Part shown: positions 34,201 to 41,833 of the stretch, piece after piece
Position numbering within the stretch: position 1 is the first letter of the stretch
Layout: every line of letters begins with the position of its first letter
Assembly: GCA_020633205.1 (NCBI GenBank)
Contig: JACKEB010000014.1
Span: 607,701 to 671,700 of the forward strand
Length of the DNA stretch: 64,000 bases
DNA from: Polyangiaceae bacterium
GTDB taxonomy: Bacteria; Myxococcota_A; Polyangia; Polyangiales; Polyangiaceae
Reading direction: 5' to 3'
Notes under the pieces: model-generated
The model's input: only the letters and a program-made list of their open reading frames with translations
The model's database searches: none
What the model was told of the DNA's origin: nothing
Made by a program: the position numbers and the translations under genes

Positions 34201-35136
34201 CTAGAGCAGCGCATCCGGGTCGGCGCAGCCGTCTTTGCCCTCGAAGGTCGCGCACTTCAGCCCCAGGGGATCGCACGTTGGGTCCGCGGCGCCAGGGTTG
34301 TCACACGGAATGATGCAGAACCCGTATGCGGGTTGGTTTGGGTTCGAGATGGGACAGAACATCTGCTTGCCCGAAGCCGTGTGAGTGGGGCAATCCCCGT
34401 CGTTCTCACAAGGGATCCGGCAGGTGCCCTTGGTTCCGAACGGATCTGGATAGCAGCTGCAGTTCGCTTGAGAGCAGTCGTCTAGCGGTTGGGGGTCTGC
34501 GCTGAAGTCGCAGAGCCCGTCGGCGCGGCACTTCGTCGCTTCGTCCATGTAGCTGCAGTCGGAGTCCTGCTGGCATTTGATGCTGCAGGTGCCGAAGCCG
34601 CTGAAGGTCCATTCGGCGGAGCACTGGTTGCCGGTCACGCACTGGTAGCCCGCGAACTCGATGTCGCACTGCTGGATGCAAGCGCCGTTCTTGCCCACGC
34701 CGACGCACGTGCCTGTTTTACCATTGGGGCCCATACAGCCTGGCTCGGCGGCGTCGCAGGCCGAGGCGCAGCTTGGCGCGTTCACGTTGACGTAGAGCGC
34801 GAAACTCCCCGCCGTCGACATGTCCTTGGTGCAGAACAGATCTTTCCCGCACTCGTCGCTGCTCTGACAGTGCGCGCCCCACGGTTTGATACCGCCGTCC
34901 ATCGCGTCGCTGCCGGCGTCGCTAACACCGCCGGTGCCCGCTACGCCTGCGCTGCCAGCGGTCGTCCCCGCAGAGCCTGCTGTGCCGCCAACACCGCCAG
35001 CACCTCCGGTTCCCCCTGTGCCACCAGCGGCTGACTCATATCCCTCGAAGCTGGGGGGGAGGACACAACGCACGAGCAACGTGGCGCTCAACAAGGTGGC
35101 GCTCAGCGTGACCAACCGCGTGATCCTCCGGGGCAT
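34201..35136 (-). CDS. Cys-rich lipoprotein with Gly linker
   Basis: A 311-aa precursor with MPRRITRLVTLSATLLSATLLVRC signal (lipobox LVRC) and a Gly/Thr/Ala linker of about 45 residues. The mature domain has over 20 Cys in a repeated spacing (C-x4-5-DEC/DSDC-x(n)-C), for example CQSSDECGKDLFC, CQQDSDCSYM, CENDGDCPT and CDPLGLKC. The repeats resemble the short EGF-like or hevein-like disulfide modules seen in myxobacterial surface proteins. GTG 35142 is the alternative start. Confidence 0.8.
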   Translation of the reverse strand: MPRRITRLVTLSATLLSATLLVRCVLPPSFEGYESAAGGTGGTGGAGGVGGTAGSAGTTAGSAGVAGTGGVSDAGSDAMDGGIKPWGAHCQSSDECGKDLFCTKDMSTAGSFALYVNVNAPSCASACDAAEPGCMGPNGKTGTCVGVGKNGACIQQCDIEFAGYQCVTGNQCSAEWTFSGFGTCSIKCQQDSDCSYMDEATKCRADGLCDFSADPQPLDDCSQANCSCYPDPFGTKGTCRIPCENDGDCPTHTASGKQMFCPISNPNQPAYGFCIIPCDNPGAADPTCDPLGLKCATFEGKDGCADPDALL

Positions 35137-35194
35137 CCCCACGAGGATAGTCCGAAGCCTTGCGATGTTTAAGCAGAGCCGCTACGCGAAGGAT

Positions 35195-35968
35195 ATGTTG
35201 ACCCTCGTTTCCCCTCCCAACTCCAGCAAAACGCCGCGCAAACCCTTCGGCACGGCTTCATTCTTGGTGCTCCTGCTTGCGGCGAGCCTCGGCTGCAAGA
35301 AGGTCGACGATTTGCGCGGAGGGGGAGAAGGCGCGGCCGCGTCCAGCTCCGCGGCCGTCAGCGCGGGCAGCGCAACCAGCGCCCCGGCGGGAGAAGCTTC
35401 TGGAACAGTGCCTCTGCCTTTTGCCGTGGGGCAATGGACCCGCTACAAGACGACGCGCGACGGGGCTCCAGCAGGCGACGTGAGCTATCGCGTGACGGGC
35501 AAAGAGGGCAATGCGTTCTGGATCCAGATCCAGATCGATCAGCCGGGTGGCAAGGCAGCGGACGTGAGCATCCTGATCGACTTCAAGAACGGTCGTGCGT
35601 CCAAGGACTTCAAGGTCGAGAAAGCGAAGGTCACGCTGCCCACGGGTCAGAGCCACACCCTGAGTGGTCCGATGCTTAGCGCCGCAATGAAGGGCTTTGG
35701 CGGGCAGCTCGCTGCGCTGGCCGTTGACAGCTTGGAAGGCCTGCCGCAGGAAGACGTGAAGGTGGCCGCTGGCGACTTCAAGGGTTGCTACTATCGCGAC
35801 TTCGACTTCAAGGTCATGAACATCCACTCCAAGGGACGCGTCTGGAATCACACCAAGGTGCCGATCAACGCCATGGTCAAGAATGAGAGCAACACGGACG
35901 GGTCCAAGGTGGTGTTCGAGCTCGCGGAGTACGGCCTGACCGCCGACGACAAGCAGGCTGCGCCGTGA
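35195..35968 (+). CDS. Hypothetical lipoprotein
   Basis: A 257-aa lipoprotein with MLTLVSPPNSSKTPRKPFG and lipobox ASLGC, an Ala/Ser spacer to about 60, then a beta-rich domain beginning PLPFAVGQWTRYKTTRDG and containing VSYRVTGKEGNAFWIQIQI, SILIDFKNGRAS and GCYYRDFDFKVMNIHSKGR. No family is recognised. The next gene begins in its stop codon (GTGA), so the two are coupled. ATG 35165 is another start. Confidence 0.78.
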   Translation: MLTLVSPPNSSKTPRKPFGTASFLVLLLAASLGCKKVDDLRGGGEGAAASSSAAVSAGSATSAPAGEASGTVPLPFAVGQWTRYKTTRDGAPAGDVSYRVTGKEGNAFWIQIQIDQPGGKAADVSILIDFKNGRASKDFKVEKAKVTLPTGQSHTLSGPMLSAAMKGFGGQLAALAVDSLEGLPQEDVKVAAGDFKGCYYRDFDFKVMNIHSKGRVWNHTKVPINAMVKNESNTDGSKVVFELAEYGLTADDKQAAP

Positions 35969-36435
35969 CACTCATCGTCCCCACCGCGCCTGAACTCGAC
36001 CTGGCCACTGCCGAGGAGTTCATGCGGGCTGCGATCGCGGAGGGCAAGCGTGCCCTCCCAGCATGCCTACCGAATCCGCCTGTTGGCTGCGTGCTGGTGC
36101 GTGACGGCGAGATCATCGCCCGGGGCTTTACCCAGCCACCTTTCGAACACCACGCGGAGCCCATGGCGCTAAGTCAGGTCCAGGGCGACCTCGAGGATGT
36201 CACCGCGTTCGTAACCCTCGAACCCTGCTCCTTTCACCAGCGCACCCCGTCCTGTGCCCGGGCGATGATCTCGCGCCGGGTCGGCGCGGTCTACGTCGCG
36301 CTCATCGATCCTCACCCCCGAAATCAAGGCGCGGGTCTGAAGCTGCTGCGCGATGCCGGGATGCGAGTCACAGAGCATTTCCTTGCGGAAGAGGCCCGGC
36401 CCAACCTCGAGCCATACCTGCTCAAGCCGGGCTGA
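35965..36435 (+). CDS. RibD/deaminase-like cytidine deaminase family protein
   Basis: A 156-aa zinc deaminase. HAEPMAL carries the metal-binding His and catalytic Glu, and EPCSFHQRTPSCARAM supplies the two Cys ligands (spacing longer than usual PCxxC). The substrate segment NPPVGCVLVRDGEIIARGF and VGAVYVALIDPHPRNQGAGL match the pyrimidine deaminase half of RibD. There is no reductase domain, and no rib operon nearby, so a nucleotide deaminase role is equally likely. GTG 35965 overlaps the previous stop. Confidence 0.88.
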   Translation: MTLIVPTAPELDLATAEEFMRAAIAEGKRALPACLPNPPVGCVLVRDGEIIARGFTQPPFEHHAEPMALSQVQGDLEDVTAFVTLEPCSFHQRTPSCARAMISRRVGAVYVALIDPHPRNQGAGLKLLRDAGMRVTEHFLAEEARPNLEPYLLKPG

Positions 36436-36594
36436 CGCTGCCGAGGCCCGGGGCGAGTTAGAAGGCGGCGCTGGGGGAGGTGGATCGCCCCAGTCTGTGC
36501 GCGATGGGGCCGGCGAACTCGACCCAGATCGCAAAGCCTTGACCAAACGCAGATTGCCTAACACTATCCAGGCCGTCGCGGCTCGCCACGACAT

Positions 36595-36671
36595 GCGCCC
36601 CTAGCTCAGCTGGATAGAGCGTCGGACTTCGAATCCGCAGGTCGCAGGTTCGAATCCTGCGGGGCGCGCCA
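36595..36671 (+). tRNA. tRNA-Arg(TCG)
   Basis: The plus strand folds as a cloverleaf: acceptor GCGCCCC/GGGGCGC, D-arm GCTC-AGCTGGATA-GAGC, anticodon arm TCGGA-CTTCGAA-TCCGC with anticodon TCG, T-arm GCAGG-TTCGAAT-CCTGC, discriminator G, and encoded CCA (36669-36671). Confidence 0.96.
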
Positions 36672-36721
36672 CTCGCGGAGGCCGCTGCGCGGCCGGAGCG
36701 AGTGGCCCACCCCGCAGGATT
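36653..36721 (+). repeat. Hairpin joining the tRNA-Arg 3' end to an inverted copy
   Basis: The T-arm/acceptor strand AATCCTGCGGGG (36653-36664) is perfectly complementary to CCCCGCAGGATT (36710-36721). Nested stems GCCACTCGC/GCGAGTGGC (36668-36676 with 36698-36706) and GGCCGC/GCGGCC (36680-36685 with 36689-36694) complete one stem. In the transcript this fold would compete with the tRNA acceptor and T arms. Confidence 0.85.
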
Positions 36722-36754
36722 GTGATCCCTCGCAGGTTCGATTCGAACTGGACG

Positions 36755-36847
36755 GAGTCCAGCGCGCTGGACGGAGTCCAGTGAGAACCACGGTCGGCGA
36801 GCCCCTGCGAGCCGAACGCGCGCAGCGCGTAGTGAATCCTGCGGGGC
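36755..36847 (+). repeat. tRNA-Arg-tail repeat, copy 1
   Basis: A 93-bp unit with two CTGGAC-GGA-GTCCAG hairpins at its left end and GAATCCTGCGGGG at its right end, extending to 16 bases identical with the tRNA-Arg 3' end (36834-36849). Copy 2 lies 132 bp further on with one mismatch. Confidence 0.88.
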
Positions 36848-36886
36848 GCAGGGTGGCGTCCTCAGTCGATCACACCCCGCGAAGCT

Positions 36887-36979
36887 GAGTCCAGCGCGCT
36901 GGACGGAGTCCAGTGAGAACCACGGTCGGCGAGCTCCTGCGAGCCGAACGCGCGCAGCGCGTAGTGAATCCTGCGGGGC
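36887..36979 (+). repeat. tRNA-Arg-tail repeat, copy 2
   Basis: Same 93-bp unit as copy 1, with one base different. Its terminal ATCCTGCGGGG (36968-36978) is again followed by an inverted complement (37016-37026), so the tail-plus-inverted-tail arrangement recurs. Confidence 0.88.
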
Positions 36980-37253
36980 CGGCTGGCAGCGAAGCTGGCC
37001 GGAGCGAGCTGCCCCCCCCGCAGGATGTGCTCCGCCGCAGGTTCACTTGCGCCTATCGGCGCATGCGCGCTTCCGCGTTCACAACATCTCCTTGGATGCG
37101 GCCCGCAGCCCAAGTGGGAGAAAGCGACTCGGTCGCAGCAACAGACGTAGTCTTGGTCGCGACCCCCGGCGCCGTGGGCAAAGAGGTGAGTGCGGCGGGC
37201 TTTCCGGCTCTGTGATTGGAAGGCGCGACCCTTCGCGAACGTAAGAGCGGTGC

Positions 37254-37928
37254 GTGGCGGAAGAAGTCGAGCGTGATCTGGAAGTCTTGACCCCTGCTCA
37301 GGTGGAGGGCCTAGAGAAGGCTATTACGGAGCTGATCTGCGAGGAGCTCGGAGTTTCGGAGAGCGAGATCGATGCGCCGATCGAGGACGTCGCGGTGGTC
37401 GATCCCGAGTTGCCCAACACGTTCATCCGGATCCTGAACGACGACTGGGAAGTGCTGGACATCTTCGGATGTAGCGAAGGGATCTGGGGGCGGGACCTCT
37501 CGCTCTCGTTCGAGCCGGAAGCGGATCCCCAGAGCATCCGAGAGGCTCGAGACTACGCGGTGGGTCGCATCCGAATGCTGATGCTCGAGCTCCGCGCCAA
37601 GCAGGAGGCCGAGCGGGTCGTGGTTCCGCCGCCGCCCCTCGAACCCGGCGTGATCGAGCAGGGCGTGTTCGACAATGTGGCCGAACAACTATTTCAGCCG
37701 CGCGAGAGCGTGCGTCTCGAGAGCAATCTGAGAAGCGATCTCAACGCAGATGCGCTCGACCTGACCGAGCTCATCATGGCGCTCGAGGAGACCTTCGTCC
37801 GCGAAATCGATGTGCCCAAGCGCCGTGACTCGGGTGGCTTTGAGCTCGTGGTGCTCGACCGTGAACTGACGGTCGGTGGCTTGATCGAGCTACTGAAGGC
37901 GCAGCTGTGCGCGCCGCCTCGCGCCTGA
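37254..37928 (+). CDS. Acyl-carrier-like protein lacking the phosphopantetheine Ser
   Basis: A 224-aa soluble, acidic protein. Residues about 130-220 have the acyl carrier protein pattern (VFDNVAEQLFQPRESVRLES, then LRSDLNADALDLTELIMALE, then LTVGGLIELL), but the canonical DSL Ser is Ala (DAL), so it cannot be loaded with 4'-phosphopantetheine at that site. The N-terminal half (QVEGLEKAITELICEELGVS) may be a second degenerate copy. GTG start; stop is 12 bp before the convergent lipoprotein's likely stop. A scaffold or regulator role is possible. Confidence 0.78.
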   Translation: MAEEVERDLEVLTPAQVEGLEKAITELICEELGVSESEIDAPIEDVAVVDPELPNTFIRILNDDWEVLDIFGCSEGIWGRDLSLSFEPEADPQSIREARDYAVGRIRMLMLELRAKQEAERVVVPPPPLEPGVIEQGVFDNVAEQLFQPRESVRLESNLRSDLNADALDLTELIMALEETFVREIDVPKRRDSGGFELVVLDRELTVGGLIELLKAQLCAPPRA

Positions 37929-37940
37929 GTGACCCTGCTG

Positions 37941-39133
37941 CTAACCCTTCTCGAGCGCCGACTGCAGGGCGGAACGCCCCATCGCGTTGAGACCGAGGAT
38001 CTCGTCAGCCCCAACCTCCAGCGACGCCGCGGAGCACGCGCTGGGGATGTGGACGCAAGCCGGACCAATGCGGCGATGTCAGCGAGGGCGTCGGAGTCGA
38101 AGCGCGCCCCGAGCGGCGCCCCGAACCCGGCTTCGGCTAAGCGAGCGAAGGGTCCTGTAAAGTGCTCGTTGGTGGTTGCCCGAATCGCCCGAATGCGACC
38201 TTCACCGACCACCTCGTCGTGGGTTGAAATCAACTCCGCGGGATCGAGTCGCTCGCCGACTGCGTGAACGTCACCGCTCAGCGAACAGGTTGGGCTGTCG
38301 ACGTACACGTCGCCCTGTAGTGGTTCGCCGATGCGATAGAAGTCGACGCGAAGCCCGCAATCGTCGTCATTCTCCACGTCCCAGTCCATTGCGTACGTTT
38401 GCCCGCAATCCGTCCACGAAACCAACTGCGGTAGCGGCTCAGAACAGCTCGCGTTGCTGAACCCTGGTACAGCGAGATTGCCGAGAGGCACATACGACCC
38501 ATCGAGAAGCCAAAGATCGGTCTCGAGCCGACGATCCCAGAAACGGTAAGACGCTTCCGCGCCATCGGCGGCTCGCAAGAAGCGTTCGCTCACTCGCTCG
38601 TTCAGCTCGCGGGTCAGGAGCTTCCCGGAGACGCTGCGCTCCAGCGGGAGGCGCTCGATGAACTCGAACTCCGAGTAGTTGTCTGGCGTTTCCACCGGAG
38701 AACAATCGTCGGCGCTGTAGTAGACATCGGGGCGCGGCAGCTTCTTCCCGATGCGAACCAGCTCGGCCCCGAGGTACGGTTTGCAGTACGCGCCGCCGTA
38801 GTCGCGGATCGAGGCGATGCCTGGCTCGGTGTCCGAGTAGAAGAGGAGAATTGGTTTCGTGCAGCTCGAGTCTGCGAAGCCGACGACCATGTCGTGGGGT
38901 AGGCACCAGAACTCGTCGCCGACGCGCTCGAAGGTGCACCGCGCTTCGAGTTCCGTGTCGTACCAGCCCACCGCTTCGCGTTGGCTGCCAACCGCCTCCC
39001 AGACGACCTTGAGTCTCGAGCCAGAGTGAGTTCGCAGCTCGCCGTGCTCAGGTTCCGACTCAGTCTTGCCACAGCCGCTCGAGGCGAGAATCGCCACCAC
39101 CGTCGTCGCAACGATCCGCTTAGTCCAACCCAA
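37941..39133 (-). CDS. Hypothetical lipoprotein, probably frameshifted near its C-terminus
   Basis: The TTG at 39133, with GGGAGG five bases upstream, gives a lipoprotein signal (MGWTKRIVATTVVAILASSGC). The mature part (DTELEARCTFERVGDEFWCL, SSCTKPILLFYSDTEPGIAS, DNDDDCGLRVDFYRIGE-like segments) is Cys-containing and beta-rich. The reading frame continues to 37694 through an Arg/Ser-rich, antisense-like tail. A second minus frame is open from 38078 to a TAG at 37941 and encodes SLEVGADEILGLNAMGRS and ALQSALEKG, which looks like the real C-terminus. A one-base shift between about 38000 and 38078 is inferred. Follows the 39178 gene by 44 bp. Confidence 0.6.
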
Positions 39134-39177
39134 TGTCGCCTCCCCGGCCGAGTCTACAATCGCCGGGATGGTGAGCG

Positions 39178-40005
39178 CTATCGCAGGTCGAAGCTCCCGG
39201 AGATCTTGGGCGCCTCGGTGCAAGATTGGAGGGAGACACCTTCGATGTGCACGTGGCTCGGTTCCCAGTGACCACCTTCTCGGTTTCCATCCACATAGCT
39301 CTGGCTGCCAGCGCACGCGAGGCTGATCCGCGAGCCCTCGAGCGTGATGTACTCCATGAACTTCACCTTCCGTCGCTGGTCGGCGACGTCTAGCTGAAGT
39401 CGTAGCTTGCCCTTCTGAGTCGCGAACTCCAGGGTGCCCCGGCTGTCGGTGTTGTAAACGAGGATCTTGTCGTCCACGGTTTGTCCCTCGATGGTTCCGC
39501 AGACGGCCTTGCCTTGCGCGCCAAAATCGAGGACGCCATCTCCCGGGGGAACCGAGTCGCAACGTTGAAGCGCGTGGAGTTCTGTTGCCGTCAAACTCCC
39601 GAGCACGTTGCCTTCGGTCGTGAAGCTTGCCTTTGGAGCACACAGCAGCGGACCCGAGGCAGTGTTGAGTAGCGCGCTTGCTGCGTGATCACCGTCGGGG
39701 TGAGGGCCCTGGTCCTCGAAGCTCGAGCGTAGCAGTAGCTGGCCGCTAGCGAAGTCGAGGCCGGTCAGGCTTCCGTAGCCCTCGTTGCCTTTCACGCACT
39801 CTCCAGCCGTCGCCTTTCCGTCGATATCTCCGGTTAGTGAGAGAGCCGAAAGGCAACCGCGCCCCGCTTCGCCCTTCGGCGGGAGCTGGAGTGCTTCTGG
39901 CCCAGGTGCCGGTGCGAAGCCTTCGGGAAAGACGATGGTCGGGCTCAATGTACAGGCGCCAGCGCCTGACAGAAGAAGGCAGAGGAGGCCGTTGGTTAGT
40001 CGCAT
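39178..40005 (-). CDS. Hypothetical lipoprotein
   Basis: A 275-aa lipoprotein, MRLTNGLLCLLLSGAGAC signal. The mature part has Cys pairs and beta strands (GCLSALSLTGDIDGKATAG, GSLTGLDFASGQLLLRSSF, GVLDFGAQGKAVCGTIEGQ, GTLEFATQKGKLRLQLDVAD). The alternating strand pattern suggests a beta-sandwich or solenoid. No family recognised. It precedes the frameshifted lipoprotein and is likely in the same transcript. Confidence 0.75.
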   Translation of the reverse strand: MRLTNGLLCLLLSGAGACTLSPTIVFPEGFAPAPGPEALQLPPKGEAGRGCLSALSLTGDIDGKATAGECVKGNEGYGSLTGLDFASGQLLLRSSFEDQGPHPDGDHAASALLNTASGPLLCAPKASFTTEGNVLGSLTATELHALQRCDSVPPGDGVLDFGAQGKAVCGTIEGQTVDDKILVYNTDSRGTLEFATQKGKLRLQLDVADQRRKVKFMEYITLEGSRISLACAGSQSYVDGNREGGHWEPSHVHIEGVSLQSCTEAPKISGSFDLR

Positions 40006-40365
40006 TGTCAGTGCTCAGATCCCTGTGGTCGCGTCGCCAGTCGAGTCTCGCGCAGCGCCTAGGTTTGAACTATTCGACTGTGCCCGTGAAGTGTCTCTTC
40101 ACGCGATCAGTCCAATCCGAGCTTTGCTTCTTATTTCCGCGCGGTGATACTTGGTCAACCACTCACGTTCGAGCACCCAAGACGGCCACTCTGCGAGCCG
40201 TGAACCTAAAACGGCCACCAGCGTCGCTTCGGTTTGGGCAAAGCCGGGGGCTCGACCTTCGCTCTCCCACTCATTCACGATCCCTTCGGCCAGATCGGTG
40301 AGCGCCTGCTTGTCCCCTGGCGGAACCGCGACATAGTCTAGATGCCACGCGGAAAGTAAAGTGGG
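40006..40365. other. Intergenic region, 360 bp, no gene seen
   Basis: Short frames here overlap several reading frames equally and lack starts with a Shine-Dalgarno. The segment near 40090-40150 is lower in GC than its surroundings. Promoters for the leftward 40005 gene are expected near the left end. Confidence 0.4.
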
Positions 40366-41154
40366 CTACGAGTCAATCGAGGACAGGGCAACACGAGCGA
40401 AGTTGGAGATCGTCGGCGCCATGCGGAGGGCATCGGGAGACACCGCCGCGAAGCGCGGAGGCGGAACGAGAGAGCACGCAGACCTCGGGAGCTCAACCCT
40501 GGTCGGAGCACTCTCCGCTGCTGTCTCCGATACTTCCAGGCTCTCCAAGACCCGATCCACTTCGCGACGATTGCGACTCAAGGCGTGGTCGCTGAACGTC
40601 TCGTCGTGCTTCGGGTCATCGAAATAGGCCTGACCAGGGTGCTCTAGTTCGTCCGATCCTTCCATCAGCCCAGCCATGAGCACCGTCTCACGCATTCCGG
40701 TGAGCCTGTCGGTGGTCTGGCAAACGAACTCGATTGTGCCGTCTTCGATCGGGATTAGGAGCCTGCAGTCAATCGACTCCAGCCCCGGCTCGTAGGCAGT
40801 GCGGTGTCGGATCTTGGCGATTGGCTCGTCGTCGATCACGATGCGATCGCACTCGATGATTGGTGACCAGGTTGGATCGTTGGTGCGCGGTTCTCCCTCC
40901 CCCCCACGCTCTGCTGCATTCAAAGCCCAACGCTCGAGGAACATGCCCTTGGCTTGACGCTCCACCTCGCGTCGCCAGGCGTCGACGTCATCATCCCAGC
41001 GGAAAGGCAGCGCAGAGCGAACACAGTGCCAGAGTGCACCCGTCTCCTTGTGCACGAAGACGGCGCTGCGCTCTCCATCCTTGAGGACCTCGACCTCACC
41101 TGGGTCGAATGTCACGCCATGAACGCCTTGCTTCAGTTCCTCTACGAAGGCCAC
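40366..41154 (-). CDS. Hypothetical protein
   Basis: A 262-aa acidic soluble protein. It starts GTG (MAFVEELKQGVHGVTFDPGE) and shows beta-strand runs (AVFVHKETGALWHCVRS, DRIVIDDEPIAKIRHRT, CRLLIPIEDGTIEFVCQTT). It has no signal peptide, no membrane helix and no recognised motif. A GLMEGSDELEHPGQAYFDDP stretch suggests a conserved acidic turn. Lone gene. Confidence 0.7.
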   Translation of the reverse strand: MAFVEELKQGVHGVTFDPGEVEVLKDGERSAVFVHKETGALWHCVRSALPFRWDDDVDAWRREVERQAKGMFLERWALNAAERGGEGEPRTNDPTWSPIIECDRIVIDDEPIAKIRHRTAYEPGLESIDCRLLIPIEDGTIEFVCQTTDRLTGMRETVLMAGLMEGSDELEHPGQAYFDDPKHDETFSDHALSRNRREVDRVLESLEVSETAAESAPTRVELPRSACSLVPPPRFAAVSPDALRMAPTISNFARVALSSIDS

Positions 41155-41241
41155 GGCCGGGAGCTTAGTTCTTGCGACCCCGACCGCCAGGCTCTTAGCG
41201 CTACCGCGCAGTCGTCTTGCGAGACCGCGCGGTCGACCCGA

Positions 41242-41730
41242 TCACCCGCCGGCGGCAAGCATCGCAACACCAACGAAGAGCGCGAGCACGACGATCGCTG
41301 CCCCGAGGACCATCGCGAGGGCGAAACCGATGATCTGCACGATCGCCAAGCCCCCCAGCTTGCTCACCGCGCTCATCAGGTGATCGATGTCGTTCCCTTG
41401 GGTGCTGGAGATCTGCTTGAAGGAATTGCCAACCCCGATGAACAGGATGCCGATCACAATCAGCGTGATCGAGATGGGCAGGTTGTAGAACCACTGCCCG
41501 AACCCCCAGAACCAAGAGAACAGGAGCTGGCCCACGCCCCACACGATTTGCATGATGCCAGCGAAGGTCAGCTTGGCTCCGGTGGAAGACAGCTTGGCGT
41601 CTTGTTCGGGCGTGAACTCATAGCCTCCGCCCGCGGGACGCGCTGAACCCGGCGGGCCTCCGGACATGGGTACTCCGTAGCCACTCGCCTGCCCCGACGC
41701 GGGGCCATATCCGTATCCGCCGCCTTGCAT
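41242..41730 (-). CDS. Small membrane protein with Gly/Tyr-rich N-terminus
   Basis: A 162-aa protein. GGGGGAG before ATG 41730 fixes the start over an upstream ATG. Residues about 1-45 are Gly/Tyr/Pro-rich (QGGGYGYGPASGQASGYG); three or four hydrophobic helices follow (AGIMQIVWGVGQLLFSW, ISITLIVIGILFIGVGNSF, GLAIVQIIGFALAMVLGAA and IVVLALFVGVAMLAAGG). Unrecognised; architecture is like the BI-1 protein at 30 kb (low-complexity N-terminus plus membrane domain). Confidence 0.72.
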   Translation of the reverse strand: MQGGGYGYGPASGQASGYGVPMSGGPPGSARPAGGGYEFTPEQDAKLSSTGAKLTFAGIMQIVWGVGQLLFSWFWGFGQWFYNLPISITLIVIGILFIGVGNSFKQISSTQGNDIDHLMSAVSKLGGLAIVQIIGFALAMVLGAAIVVLALFVGVAMLAAGG

Positions 41731-41833
41731 CCACTCCCCCTTGGTAGACGCGCTGAGAAAGCCCCCATGCGCGCGCGACACCGTACCGCAAGGTCGCAGT
41801 TGCCGAAAGCGCGTACCTGCTGGAGGCGCCTAG

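Noticed and set aside
34886..35194. Upstream extension of the 35195 lipoprotein
   Set aside because: The first 103 codons are antisense to the Cys-rich lipoprotein stalk and give Pro/Val/Ala repeats; the lipobox follows the ATG at 35195 only.
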